Source: Thalassotalea sp. LPB0316 (GTDB lineage Bacteria > Pseudomonadota > Gammaproteobacteria > Enterobacterales > Alteromonadaceae). From it: a stretch of DNA of 64,000 nucleotides. The DNA lies in the NCBI RefSeq assembly GCF_014898095.1, contig NZ_CP062946.1, positions 2,418,001-2,482,000 of the forward strand, written 5' to 3'. The position numbers and the translations under genes are program-made. The notes under the pieces were generated by a model. It was not told where the DNA came from and ran no database searches. It was given only the letters and a program-made list of their open reading frames with translations. Positions 9,382 to 17,709 of this stretch are shown here, one piece after another (the stretch's first letter is position 1; each line of letters begins with the position of its first letter).

Positions 9382-10146
9382 GTGTTTATTGACTCTCATT
9401 GTCATCTTGATCGACTAGATTTAGCTGAATTTGATCAAAACTTAAACCAAGTCGTAGAAAACGCCAAACAAGCCAGTGTTGAAGAATTATTGTGTGTCAG
9501 TGTTACTTTAGATGAATTTCCTCAAATGGTTGAGAAAACACGACCATTTTCGAATGTTTGGCTTTCTTGTGGAGCCCATCCATTGAATCAAGATGAAATG
9601 ATCGATGCGGATAATCTTTATCAGCTTGCCAAAACGCCAAAAGTGGTGGCCATTGGTGAAACTGGCTTAGATTACTTCTACGCGCCCGAAACTAAAGTTG
9701 TTCAACAAGACTCCTTTGTTAAGCACATTCAAGTAGCCAATAAAATAAACAAGCCATTGATCATTCATACCCGTGATGCCCAACAAGATACCTTAGCGAT
9801 TATGCGCAGTGAAAATGCCGCGCAATGCGGTGGTATTTTACATTGTTTTACCGAAACATGGGACATGGCTAAGCAAGCAATCGATATGGGCTTTTACATT
9901 TCATTTTCAGGTATTGTTACTTTTAAAAACGCCTCTGCATTGCGTGAAGTGGCAAAGCAGGTACCTGACGATCGGATATTGATTGAAACCGATGCGCCTT
10001 ATTTAGCGCCTGTTCCGCATCGCGGTAAGCAAAATCAACCTGCTTATGTGGTGGAAGTGGCAAAACACTTGGCAAGTATTCGAGGTCAGAGTGTCGAGCA
10101 CATAGCTAAAATCACCACCGATAACTTTAGAAACTTATTGTTTTAA
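9382..10146 (+). CDS. TatD-family metal-dependent hydrolase (YcfH type)
   Basis: This is a TIM-barrel metal hydrolase of the TatD family, members of which act as DNases or in quality control. The metal-binding DSHCHLD is at residues 4-10, GETGLDY near 92-98, HTRDA in the middle and ETDAPYL near the C-terminus, so all metal-site motifs are intact. The start is a GTG preceded by GGAG at 9373-9376; beginning at MFIDSHCH it agrees exactly with family N-termini. The position after pilZ and holB corresponds to E. coli ycfH rather than tatD proper. It is the last gene of the long plus-strand run; no terminator reading in its direction was found. Confidence 0.92.
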   Translation: MFIDSHCHLDRLDLAEFDQNLNQVVENAKQASVEELLCVSVTLDEFPQMVEKTRPFSNVWLSCGAHPLNQDEMIDADNLYQLAKTPKVVAIGETGLDYFYAPETKVVQQDSFVKHIQVANKINKPLIIHTRDAQQDTLAIMRSENAAQCGGILHCFTETWDMAKQAIDMGFYISFSGIVTFKNASALREVAKQVPDDRILIETDAPYLAPVPHRGKQNQPAYVVEVAKHLASIRGQSVEHIAKITTDNFRNLLF

Positions 10147-10163
10147 TTCATCGGGCGTTAGAT

Positions 10164-10292
10164 AAAAAATGGCCCGAAACGAGTCCTGTTTCGGGCTAGG
10201 GGAATGGCTCATGACGAGCCTTGCGCTAATTAACTTGCTCTATCAAGCTTGTACAAAAACTAATCGATCACAGCGAGTGATAACTTAAGTGT
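10164..10292 (-). ncRNA. Candidate small RNA with intrinsic terminator
   Basis: On the minus strand the gap holds a coherent transcription unit without an open frame. A promoter (TTAAAA, 17 bases, TATATT) at 10322-10327 and 10299-10304 would start RNA near 10292. The RNA would contain a hairpin ATCAC/GTGAT at 10267-10281, a hairpin GGCTC/GAGCC at 10206-10220 and a 9-bp GC-rich stem at 10172-10196, followed directly by six U residues. The U-run lies on the minus strand only, and no minus-strand gene lies upstream that would need this terminator. The length would be about 129 nt. I do not recognise the family. An alternative is a structured leader on the plus strand. Confidence 0.42.
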
Positions 10293-10298
10293 AGTGTA

Positions 10299-10327
10299 AA
10301 TATAAAAATACGCTAATTTAATTTTAA
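10299..10327 (-). promoter_or_regulatory. Predicted promoter of the candidate small RNA
   Basis: Read on the minus strand, TTAAAA (10327-10322) and TATATT (10304-10299) are separated by 17 bases. The region is AT-rich, so chance matches are possible; support comes mainly from the terminator 130 bases downstream. Confidence 0.3.
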
Positions 10328-10516
10328 AATTTATAAGTTATTGATACTAAAGTGTTTGTTCTTGTTTTTGCAATGGGTTGTGCTCAGGATTTGCACGGGC
10401 TAAAAACAGGTTATACACAGGCTTATCAACGGTTGGCGAAGGCTTTATTAGGCTAGATTGGCATCTATGTTTGGCCTATGTCATGATGAATAAAAATAAT
10501 AAAAAGTGAAGATATC

Positions 10517-11746
10517 GTGTTAAACATTATTTGGTCAGGCTTTTTCTTTATCGCGCTCTTTGCTGCCTGTATTCAATATTTCTTTCTAGGTAATCATTTA
10601 ATCTTTGAACAAGTGATTGCCAGTATCTTTGATATGTCAAAATTAACCGTCGATATTGCGATAGGTTTGGTGGGTATTTTGAGTTTTTGGCTTGGTATGA
10701 TGAAAATTGCCGAACGCGCAGGCCTGATCAACAAACTCGCGCACTTTATTTCGCCACTATTTATTAAATTAATGCCGGAAGTACCCAGAGGACACCCCGC
10801 GATTGGCTCCATGACCATGAATTTGTCCGCTAACTTTCTCGGTTTAGATAACGCAGCAACACCACTGGGTTTAAAAGCGATGCAAGATCTGCAAACCTTA
10901 AACCCAAAACAAGATACCGCAACTAATGCGCAAATTCTGTTTTTAGTGCTTAACACTTCGTCGGTGACATTATTTCCAATCGCAGTATTTATGTACCGAG
11001 CGCAACAAGGCGCAAGCGATCCAACGGATGTTTTCTTACCCATATTACTGGCTACGTTTTGCTCGACAATGGCGGGATTAATTAGCGTAGCTTGGATCCA
11101 GAAAATTAATTTATTACAACGCACGGTTGTTTTATACCTCAGTGGTGCGGTAGCGATTATCGGCGCGTTAATCCTTTATTTCATGCAGTTGTCAGCTGAG
11201 GCACTCGCTCAGCAATCGTCTCTGTTAGGCAATGGCCTAATCTTTTTAACGTTAGTGCTTTTTGTCTTAGTTGGCTTGCGTAAAAAAGTTGATGTATACG
11301 AAACCTTTATAGAAGGCGCAAAAGAGGGATTTTCTATTTCAATCAAATTGATCCCGTACTTGCTAGCGATGTTGTGCGCAATTGGCATGTTGCGCTCAAG
11401 TGGCGCTTTGGGCTTGATTGTCGACAGTTTTCGTTTTGTCGTCGCAAATTTGGGGTTTGATACTCGCTTTGCCGATGCTTTACCTACCGCGATTATTAAG
11501 CCGCTCAGCGGCTCTGGCGCTCGCGCAATGATGATCGAAACCATGAACAATCATGGCGCAGATTCGTTTGCGGGTCGCTTAGCATCAATTATGCAAGGCT
11601 CAACAGAAACCACTTTTTACGTATTAGCTGTCTACTTTGGCTCTGTTGGTATAAAGTATTCTCGTCACGCTTTAACCTGCGGTTTAATTGCCGATTTTTC
11701 CGGAATGATGGCCGCTATCAGCGTCTGTTATTGGTTCTTTGGCTAA
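10517..11746 (+). CDS. Nucleoside recognition (Gate) domain membrane protein, SpmA-SpmB type
   Basis: This 409-residue integral membrane protein looks like the fused SpmA/SpmB spore-maturation type found in many non-sporulating Gram-negatives. It has two copies of the Gate/nucleoside-recognition domain: one around residues 45-150 (GHPAIGSM, NLSANFLGLDNAATPLGLKAM) and one around 270-390 (PLSGSGARAMM, QGSTETTFYVLAVYFGSVG). I count about ten hydrophobic segments. The substrate is unknown; transport of a small solute is inferred from the domain. The start is a GTG at 10517 with a GTGAAG stretch just upstream. It stands alone, 370 bases after the TatD-family gene and upstream of the propionate regulator, with no evident functional link to either. 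Confidence 0.85.
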   Translation: MLNIIWSGFFFIALFAACIQYFFLGNHLIFEQVIASIFDMSKLTVDIAIGLVGILSFWLGMMKIAERAGLINKLAHFISPLFIKLMPEVPRGHPAIGSMTMNLSANFLGLDNAATPLGLKAMQDLQTLNPKQDTATNAQILFLVLNTSSVTLFPIAVFMYRAQQGASDPTDVFLPILLATFCSTMAGLISVAWIQKINLLQRTVVLYLSGAVAIIGALILYFMQLSAEALAQQSSLLGNGLIFLTLVLFVLVGLRKKVDVYETFIEGAKEGFSISIKLIPYLLAMLCAIGMLRSSGALGLIVDSFRFVVANLGFDTRFADALPTAIIKPLSGSGARAMMIETMNNHGADSFAGRLASIMQGSTETTFYVLAVYFGSVGIKYSRHALTCGLIADFSGMMAAISVCYWFFG

Positions 11747-11809
11747 CAATCATTACCAAAACCAAACTGCTTGATTAACATTTTCTCTCTATTTGACTGA
11801 ATTTTAAAC

Positions 11810-11821
11810 ATTGTCGACAAT
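11810..11821. promoter_or_regulatory. Operator for the GntR propionate regulator (site 1)
   Basis: ATTGTCGACAAT is a perfect 12-bp palindrome just upstream of the predicted -35 box of the regulator gene. A second near-copy lies 72 bp downstream at 11882-11893. The same core is recalled as the site of the GntR-type PrpR in Shewanella. Confidence 0.65.
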
Positions 11822-11836
11822 TTTTGTCTCTATCAG

Positions 11837-11864
11837 TTGACGCTTTCGATTTATACGCTATTAT
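11837..11864 (+). promoter_or_regulatory. Predicted promoter of the GntR-prp operon
   Basis: TTGACG at 11837-11842 and TATTAT at 11859-11864 are spaced by 16 bases. Transcription would begin near 11871. The two palindromic operators flank this promoter, one upstream of the -35 box and one just past the start point, a layout suited to repression, possibly by looping. Confidence 0.55.
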
Positions 11865-11881
11865 TAGTTCACCTGTTTAAA

Positions 11882-11893
11882 TGTGTCGACAAT
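11882..11893. promoter_or_regulatory. Operator for the GntR propionate regulator (site 2)
   Basis: TGTGTCGACAAT matches site 1 at 10 of 12 positions, keeping the GTCGAC core. It lies ten bases before the chosen start codon, where bound repressor would block initiation or early elongation. Confidence 0.6.
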
Positions 11894-11902
11894 CTACATT
11901 TG

Positions 11903-12625
11903 ATGAATAATCCGACAAAGCAACAAGCCATCACCACAACTGACCGCATTTTTGAGCAAATGCAAACAGCGATCGTCGAAGGTGAAATTCCCGCCGGCAG
12001 TAAGATCAGTGAGCCTGAATTATCAAGAAAATATCAGGTTAGCCGTTCAACCTTGCGTGAGGCGCTTAATCGTTTAGAAAAATGTCACTTAATAGAACGA
12101 AAAGCCAATGTTGGCTCTCGAGTCGTTGAATGTACAGTACAAGGCTTACTTGAGATCTATATTGTGCGAGAAGCTTTAGAGGGGATGGCGTGTCGCCAAG
12201 CCGCGCAAAATATGACAGATGAAGAAATTCATCAAATGAAAGCGATCCTTGAAAAACACGCACAAGCGAAAGACTTGCAAGATGGGGTTGCTTACTACCA
12301 AGAAGAGGGTGACCTCGATTTTCATTATAAAGTCATTTTAGGTTCACATAATAACGAGCTAATTAATATATTGTGTGGCCAGCTTTATCACTTGGTTAGA
12401 ATGTATCGTTGCCAATTTGGCATGAATAGCCCGCGTGCAACAATGGCTTTTGACGAACATTCGCGGATCATTGAGGCGATCGCCGAGCGCGATGGCGAAT
12501 TAGCAGAAATGCTAATGCGGCGACATATTGCGGCATCGAGAAAGAATATCGAAAAGAAGATTGCTCAAAAACAAGCTGAGCAACAACAAAATAATACAAC
12601 ACAACAAGTTGAACAAAGACAATAA
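11903..12625 (+). CDS. GntR-family (FadR/FCD type) regulator of the propionate operon
   Basis: The product has an N-terminal winged helix-turn-helix (about residues 10-75, with SEPELSRKYQVSRSTLREALNRL) and a C-terminal all-helical FCD ligand domain. It heads the prpB-prpC-acnD-prpF operon, ten bases before prpB, so it probably represses that operon and itself, responding to a methylcitrate-cycle intermediate. That is inference from context and from GntR-type PrpR in Shewanella; the sigma-54 activator PrpR of enterics is unrelated. The ATG at 11903 is preferred; an in-frame TTG at 11837 would overlap the -35 box and site 2. The C-terminal 25 residues are rich in Gln and Asn, a low-complexity tail. 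Confidence 0.88.
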   Translation: MNNPTKQQAITTTDRIFEQMQTAIVEGEIPAGSKISEPELSRKYQVSRSTLREALNRLEKCHLIERKANVGSRVVECTVQGLLEIYIVREALEGMACRQAAQNMTDEEIHQMKAILEKHAQAKDLQDGVAYYQEEGDLDFHYKVILGSHNNELINILCGQLYHLVRMYRCQFGMNSPRATMAFDEHSRIIEAIAERDGELAEMLMRRHIAASRKNIEKKIAQKQAEQQQNNTTQQVEQRQ

Positions 12626-12634
12626 GGACTGCTT

Positions 12635-13525
12635 ATGACAGCGCAACTTTCACCCGGTGCTAAATTTCGTTTAGCACTACAAAACAACAAACCTTTGCAG
12701 GTTGTCGGCACAATTAACGCTTATTGTGCAATGATGGCAGAGCAAATTGGTCATCAAGCCATATACTTATCAGGTGGTGGGGTTGCAAATGCATCTTACG
12801 GTTTACCTGATTTAGGTATGACGTCGCTTAATGATGTAATTGCCGATGTGCAACGTATTACATCAGCTTCAAGTTTGCCGTTATTAGTTGATATCGATAC
12901 GGGTTGGGGTGGTGCTTTTAACATTGCCAAAACAATTCGCGATATGGAAAAAGCGGGTGCAGCAGCTGTTCATATTGAAGATCAGGTTGCTCAAAAGCGT
13001 TGTGGTCACCGCCCTAACAAAGAAATTGTTTCCACCGAAGAAATGGTTGATCGCATAAAAGCGGCAGTCGATGCACGTACAGATAAAGACTTCTTTATCA
13101 TGGCACGTACAGATGCTTTCGCTCAAGAAGGCTTAGAAAAAGCATTAGAGCGTGCAAAAGCCTATGTTGCAGCAGGTGCTGACGGTATTTTCGCGGAAGC
13201 GGTGAAAACTGAAGAGCATTATCGCGCTTTCTCAGAGGCGCTTGACGTTCCTATCCTCGCTAACATAACTGAATTTGGTCAAACCGAGTTGTGGAATAAA
13301 GATCAGCTAGGCGAGTGGGGCTGTGGCATGGTGCTTTACCCATTATCAGCATTTCGCGCGATGAACAAAGCAGCTGAGTCGGTATATCGTACATTGTTAC
13401 GCGACGGTGACCAAAAAGCAGAAATCGATAATATGCAAACGCGTATGGAGCTATACGATTACTTAGGTTACCACGATTACGAGCAAAAATTAGATTCGTT
13501 ATTTGCTCAAGGCAAAAATAAGTAA
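12635..13525 (+). CDS. prpB: 2-methylisocitrate lyase PrpB
   Basis: PrpB cleaves 2-methylisocitrate to pyruvate and succinate, the last step of the methylcitrate cycle for propionyl-CoA. The catalytic loop KRCGHRP is at residues 121-127, with Cys123 as the acid/base residue; VDIDTGWGG (85-93) and HIEDQ (113-117) supply the Mg-binding acids. At 296 residues it matches E. coli PrpB. It follows the regulator by nine bases. The KRCGHR loop fits methylisocitrate lyase rather than isocitrate lyase, and the neighbours (prpC, acnD, prpF) settle the assignment. Confidence 0.96.
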   Translation: MTAQLSPGAKFRLALQNNKPLQVVGTINAYCAMMAEQIGHQAIYLSGGGVANASYGLPDLGMTSLNDVIADVQRITSASSLPLLVDIDTGWGGAFNIAKTIRDMEKAGAAAVHIEDQVAQKRCGHRPNKEIVSTEEMVDRIKAAVDARTDKDFFIMARTDAFAQEGLEKALERAKAYVAAGADGIFAEAVKTEEHYRAFSEALDVPILANITEFGQTELWNKDQLGEWGCGMVLYPLSAFRAMNKAAESVYRTLLRDGDQKAEIDNMQTRMELYDYLGYHDYEQKLDSLFAQGKNK

Positions 13526-13539
13526 TGACGTTTTCATAA

Positions 13540-13567
13540 GGGGTCAGAGTCAAATGACTCTGACCCC
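13540..13567. repeat. Perfect 28-base inverted repeat between prpB and prpC
   Basis: GGGGTCAGAGTC pairs with GACTCTGACCCC around AAAT, a perfect 12-bp stem 15 bases after the prpB stop. This palindrome type is recalled as scattered through many gammaproteobacterial genomes. No T-run follows, so it is more likely a REP-like element than a terminator. Confidence 0.75.
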
Positions 13568-13608
13568 ATAAAATAAATAGCGTTTTTGTAACAGTTAAGT
13601 CTGTTGTC

Positions 13609-13628
13609 ATCCCCGCGTAAGCGGGGAT
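13609..13628. repeat. REP-like inverted repeat upstream of prpC
   Basis: ATCCCCGC and GCGGGGAT form a perfect 8-bp stem around GTAA, preceded by GTC. This is the common GTCAT-C-rich/G-rich REP-like form, the second such element in this 145-base spacer. Confidence 0.7.
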
Positions 13629-13670
13629 CTAAAACTAATTAAAAGAAAGATAAAATTTGAGGAAAGTATT

Positions 13671-14801
13671 ATGGTTGATAAGAAATTAGGCGGTGCCGGT
13701 CTGCGTGGCCAAAGTGCGGGTGAAACCGCTTTATGTACAGTGGGTAAAACAGGTTCAGGTTTAACTTATCGTGGTTACGACATTAAAGATTTAGCAGCAA
13801 ACGCACAGTTTGAAGAGGTTGCTTACTTATTACTTTACGGCAAGTTACCAACGCAAGCAGAGTTAGATGCCTACAAGGCTCGTTTAAAAGGTATGCGTAA
13901 ATTGCCTGATGCGTTAAAAATCGTTTTAGAGCAAATCCCAGCAAGCGCACACCCAATGGATGTCATGCGCACGGGTTGTTCAATGTTAGGTAACCTAGAA
14001 ACGGAAGCTACCGACTTTTCTGATCAGTTAGAGCATATCGATCGCATGCTAGCTACATTCCCTGGTATCGTTAACTACTGGTACAACTTTAGCCATAACG
14101 GTATTCGTGTTGAAACAGAAACGGATGCAGATTCAATTGCTGAGCAGTTCTTGTGGACACTGCACAACAAAAAGCCAGAGCCATTACACGTTGACGTTAT
14201 GCACGCCTCATTAGTACTGTACGCCGAGCATGAGTTTAATGCGTCAACATTCGCTGGCCGTGTTTGCGCATCAACGTTATCTGATATTCACTCGGTAGTT
14301 ACTGCAGCAATTGGCACACTACGCGGTCCATTGCACGGTGGTGCTAATGAAGCGGCGATGGATATGATTGAACAGTGGCAAACACCTGATGAAGCTGAAG
14401 AAGCGATGTTAGGTATGTTAGCGAGAAAAGAGAAGATCATGGGCTTTGGTCACGCGGTATACAGCGAATCTGACCCGCGCAATGCCATTATCAAAGAGTG
14501 GTCGAAAAAATTATCTGAGCAAGTAGGTGACACTCACCTATATGCTGTTTCTGAGCGTTGTGAAGCGGTAATGTGGCGCGAGAAAAAGCTATTCTGTAAT
14601 GCCGACTTTTTCCATGCTTCAGCCTATAACTTTATGGGTATTCCAACTAAGTTGTTCACGCCAATTTTCGTTTGTTCACGTGTTTCAGGTTGGACAGCGC
14701 ATGCGATGGAGCAACGTGCAAATAACCGTATTATTCGTCCTTCTGCAGATTACACTGGCCCTGAAGCATTAGACTTTGTCGCTATTGAAGATCGCGCGTA
14801 A
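13671..14801 (+). CDS. prpC: 2-methylcitrate synthase PrpC
   Basis: PrpC condenses propionyl-CoA with oxaloacetate to 2-methylcitrate, the entry step of the methylcitrate cycle. It is a citrate-synthase-fold protein of 376 residues, shorter than housekeeping GltA, as for PrpC. The catalytic His blocks GPLHGGANEAAM and GFGHAVY are present, as is the N-terminal GYDIKDLA motif. Its start has a GAGGAAAG ribosome binding site. The 145-base gap from prpB carries two REP-like hairpins but no terminator-like T-run, so operon read-through is expected. Confidence 0.95.
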   Translation: MVDKKLGGAGLRGQSAGETALCTVGKTGSGLTYRGYDIKDLAANAQFEEVAYLLLYGKLPTQAELDAYKARLKGMRKLPDALKIVLEQIPASAHPMDVMRTGCSMLGNLETEATDFSDQLEHIDRMLATFPGIVNYWYNFSHNGIRVETETDADSIAEQFLWTLHNKKPEPLHVDVMHASLVLYAEHEFNASTFAGRVCASTLSDIHSVVTAAIGTLRGPLHGGANEAAMDMIEQWQTPDEAEEAMLGMLARKEKIMGFGHAVYSESDPRNAIIKEWSKKLSEQVGDTHLYAVSERCEAVMWREKKLFCNADFFHASAYNFMGIPTKLFTPIFVCSRVSGWTAHAMEQRANNRIIRPSADYTGPEALDFVAIEDRA

Positions 14802-14817
14802 TAGACAGTAACTCGAG

Positions 14818-14915
14818 ATTCCGGCCTGCGCCGGAATGACGCGGTTGTTATTTTTGCCTACGCCGGAATGACTCGGATGTTGTCTCGGCCGACGTCGAAA
14901 TGACTTAGTAGTTAT
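14818..14915. repeat. REP-like repeats between prpC and acnD, one perfect and others decayed
   Basis: A perfect hairpin (ATTCCGGC, loop CTGC, GCCGGAAT) at 14818-14837 is followed by partial copies of its right arm near 14857-14872 (CGCCGGAATGACT) and a more diverged one near 14884-14905 (GGCCGACGTCGAAATGACT). The series looks like a tandem BIME-like array in different stages of decay. Confidence 0.6.
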
Positions 14916-14963
14916 TCCGGTAATAGTTGGCAATTCATTAAATTAAATATCTGTAGGTAAATT

Positions 14964-17567
14964 ATGAACTACGATTATCGCAAGCCGCTTCCTGGCGCAA
15001 ATATCGATTTCTTCGATACTCGCGAAGCTTGTGAAGCCATTAAACCCGGCGCTTACGCCAAACTACCTTATACCTCACGCGTATTAGCAGAGCAGTTAGT
15101 GCGCAAATCTGATCCAGAGCAGCTAACTGCTGCTTTAGCGCAAATTTTAAATAATAAACGCGATTTAGACTTTCCTTGGTATCCTGCGCGTGTTGTTTGT
15201 CATGATATTCTTGGTCAAACAGCGCTAGTTGATTTAGCCGGTTTGCGCGATGCCATTGCTGAGCAAGGTGGCGATCCTTCAAAAGTAAATCCTGTTGTCC
15301 CGACCCAGCTAATCGTTGATCACTCACTCGCCGTAGAAGCACCGGGTTTTGATCCCGATGCCTTTGAAAAAAACCGTGCGATTGAAGACAGACGTAATGA
15401 AGATCGCTTCCATTTTATCGAGTGGACAAAAACCGCGTTTAAGAATGTTGATGTTATTCCTGCGGGCAACGGCATCATGCATCAAATTAACTTAGAAAAA
15501 ATGTCGCCAGTTATTCAAAATCGCGACGGTGTAGCATTCCCTGATACCTGTGTGGGTACAGACTCTCATACACCTCATGTTGATGCACTTGGCGTAATCG
15601 CTATTGGTGTTGGTGGCTTAGAAGCTGAAACCGTTATGCTTGGTCGCCCATCAATGATGCGTTTACCGGATATCGTTGGTGTTAAATTAGTCGGTCAACG
15701 TCAGCCGGGTATTACAGCAACAGATATTGTCTTAGCGATCACTGAGTTTTTACGCAATGAAAAAGTTGTTGGTGCGTATTTAGAGTTCTTTGGTGAAGGT
15801 GCAAGCTCGTTATCAATTGGTGATAGAGCGACTATTTCTAACATGACACCGGAATATGGCGCCTCAGCAGGTATGTTCTACATTGACGAACAAACTATTG
15901 ACTACCTAAAAATTACCGGCCGTGAACCAGAGCAAGTTGAACTGGTTGAAACGTATGCTAAACACACTGGTTTATGGGCTGACGATTTAGCAACAGCCGA
16001 GTACGAGCGCGTATTAACGTTTGATTTATCAACGGTTGGTCGCAACATGGCTGGCCCATCTAACCCGCATCGCCGTTTACCAACATCAGATTTAGCAGCA
16101 CGTGAAATTGCTAAAGATCTAGATAAAGCAAAAGCGCAAGAAGCTGACGGTTTAATGCCTGATGGTGCGTGTATTATTGCGGCCATTACTTCCTGTACGA
16201 ATACATCAAACCCACGTAACGTCGTGGCTGCTGGTTTAGTTGCAAAACGTGCGAACGAATTAGGCCTTGTGCGTAAACCTTGGGTTAAAACTTCATTCGC
16301 GCCGGGCTCTAAGGTTGCCAAACTTTACCTAGAAGAAGCAGGGCTGTTGCCTGAACTTGAAAAATTAGGTTTTGGTATTGTTGCGTATGCATGTACTACC
16401 TGTAATGGGATGTCAGGCGCGTTAGATCCGAAGATCCAACAAGAAATCATCGACCGCGATTTATACGCAACAGCGGTACTTTCTGGTAACCGTAACTTCG
16501 ATGGTCGTATTCATCCATACGCCAAGCAAGCGTTTTTAGCATCACCGCCGTTGGTTGTTGCCTATGCTATCGCCGGTACAATGCGTTTTGATATTGAACA
16601 AGATGCATTAGGTTATGATGAAAATAATAACCCGATCACCTTAAAAGATATTTGGCCATCAGATGAAGAAATTGATGCCATTGTTGCTTCGTCAGTTAAA
16701 CCTGAGCAATTTAAGAAAATCTACACGCCAATGTTTGATTTAGGCGCTTTCGAACCTGCTGAAAGCCCGTTATATGACTGGCGCGAAATGTCGACGTATA
16801 TTCGCCGTCCGCCATATTGGGAAGGTGCTTTAGCGGGTGAACGCACGATGAAAGGCATGCGTCCGTTAGCTGTATTAGGTGACAACATTACAACCGATCA
16901 CTTATCACCGTCTAATGCAATTCTATTAGATAGTGCGGCCGGTGCTTATCTGCACAAAATGGGTTTACCAGAAGAAGATTTTAACTCGTATGCAACGCAC
17001 CGTGGCGATCACTTAACGGCCCAACGTGCAACATTTGCTAACCCTAAACTGTTTAATGAAATGGTGTTAGATGAAAACGGCGAAGTAAAGCAAGGATCAT
17101 TAGCTAGAATCGAGCCAGAAGGCGTTGAATCACGTATGTGGGAAGCGATTGAAACATACATGGAGCGCAAGCAGCCATTGTGTATTATCGCAGGTGCCGA
17201 CTATGGTCAGGGCTCAAGCCGAGACTGGGCCGCAAAAGGTGTTCGTCTAGCTGGCGTTGAAACCATTGTTGCTGAAGGTTTTGAACGTATACACCGCACC
17301 AATTTAATTGGTATGGGGGTATTACCTTTACAGTTTATAAATGGTGAAACGCGTAAAACATACAACATTGATGGCACTGAAACGTTTGATGTAGTTGGTG
17401 AAACGTCACCAGGTGGCGAAATGAGCGTGGTAATGACCCGCAAAAATGGTGAGCAAGTGACCATTCCGGTTAAGTGTCGTTTAGATACAGCGGAAGAAGT
17501 CGTTGTTCACGCAGCTGGTGGTGTATTACAAAAGTTCGCCCAAGACTTCTTGGAATCGAACGCATAA
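14964..17567 (+). CDS. acnD: 2-methylcitrate dehydratase, Fe/S-dependent, AcnD
   Basis: AcnD is an aconitase-family [4Fe-4S] enzyme that dehydrates 2-methylcitrate to a 2-methylaconitate isomer, replacing PrpD. At 867 residues it has the full aconitase layout. The cluster cysteines are in SCTNTSNP and ACTTCNG, substrate-binding DSHTPHVDALG lies in domain 1, and the swivel-domain motif GADYGQGSSRDWAAKG is intact. AcnD works with PrpF, which is the next gene, and this pairing separates it from housekeeping AcnA. The spacers on both sides hold REP-like repeats. No prpD is present in the window. Confidence 0.95.
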   Translation: MNYDYRKPLPGANIDFFDTREACEAIKPGAYAKLPYTSRVLAEQLVRKSDPEQLTAALAQILNNKRDLDFPWYPARVVCHDILGQTALVDLAGLRDAIAEQGGDPSKVNPVVPTQLIVDHSLAVEAPGFDPDAFEKNRAIEDRRNEDRFHFIEWTKTAFKNVDVIPAGNGIMHQINLEKMSPVIQNRDGVAFPDTCVGTDSHTPHVDALGVIAIGVGGLEAETVMLGRPSMMRLPDIVGVKLVGQRQPGITATDIVLAITEFLRNEKVVGAYLEFFGEGASSLSIGDRATISNMTPEYGASAGMFYIDEQTIDYLKITGREPEQVELVETYAKHTGLWADDLATAEYERVLTFDLSTVGRNMAGPSNPHRRLPTSDLAAREIAKDLDKAKAQEADGLMPDGACIIAAITSCTNTSNPRNVVAAGLVAKRANELGLVRKPWVKTSFAPGSKVAKLYLEEAGLLPELEKLGFGIVAYACTTCNGMSGALDPKIQQEIIDRDLYATAVLSGNRNFDGRIHPYAKQAFLASPPLVVAYAIAGTMRFDIEQDALGYDENNNPITLKDIWPSDEEIDAIVASSVKPEQFKKIYTPMFDLGAFEPAESPLYDWREMSTYIRRPPYWEGALAGERTMKGMRPLAVLGDNITTDHLSPSNAILLDSAAGAYLHKMGLPEEDFNSYATHRGDHLTAQRATFANPKLFNEMVLDENGEVKQGSLARIEPEGVESRMWEAIETYMERKQPLCIIAGADYGQGSSRDWAAKGVRLAGVETIVAEGFERIHRTNLIGMGVLPLQFINGETRKTYNIDGTETFDVVGETSPGGEMSVVMTRKNGEQVTIPVKCRLDTAEEVVVHAAGGVLQKFAQDFLESNA

Positions 17568-17578
17568 CTACTACTGTC

Positions 17579-17692
17579 ATGCCGCACTTGTTGCGGCATC
17601 TCCTTTAATCATCTCTTGGTGTTACATTAAGGAGATTCTCGCCTTCGGGCGAATGACGGATTCTATTTATTATTCCGCACATGTTGCGGAAT
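17579..17692. repeat. Three REP-like inverted repeats between acnD and prpF
   Basis: Hairpin 1 at 17579-17599 pairs ATGCCGCA with TGCGGCAT. Hairpin 2 at 17635-17654 is an imperfect ATTC...GCC/GGGCGAAT stem. Hairpin 3 at 17672-17692 pairs ATTCCGCA with TGCGGAAT. All three share the GTCAT/ATGAC-type flanks or arms seen in the other prp spacers. They fill nearly the whole 142-base gap. Confidence 0.65.
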
Positions 17693-17709
17693 GTTTTAAG
17701 GAGAGGGCA

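Noticed and set aside
10411..10419. TTATACACA, a perfect DnaA-box-type 9-mer
   Set aside because: With one free position it is expected about twice by chance in 64 kb on both strands; no cluster of boxes, no dnaA/dnaN/gidA genes and no AT-rich unwinding element are nearby.
13540..13567. 28-base palindrome as an insertion-sequence end or as a transcription terminator
   Set aside because: No transposase or second inverted end is found nearby, and no T-run follows on either strand; a REP-like repeat is the simpler reading.
17503..17709. Upstream in-frame extension of prpF
   Set aside because: It overlaps the acnD end and runs through three REP-like hairpins; the ATG at 17710 has a strong ribosome binding site and matches the family start.
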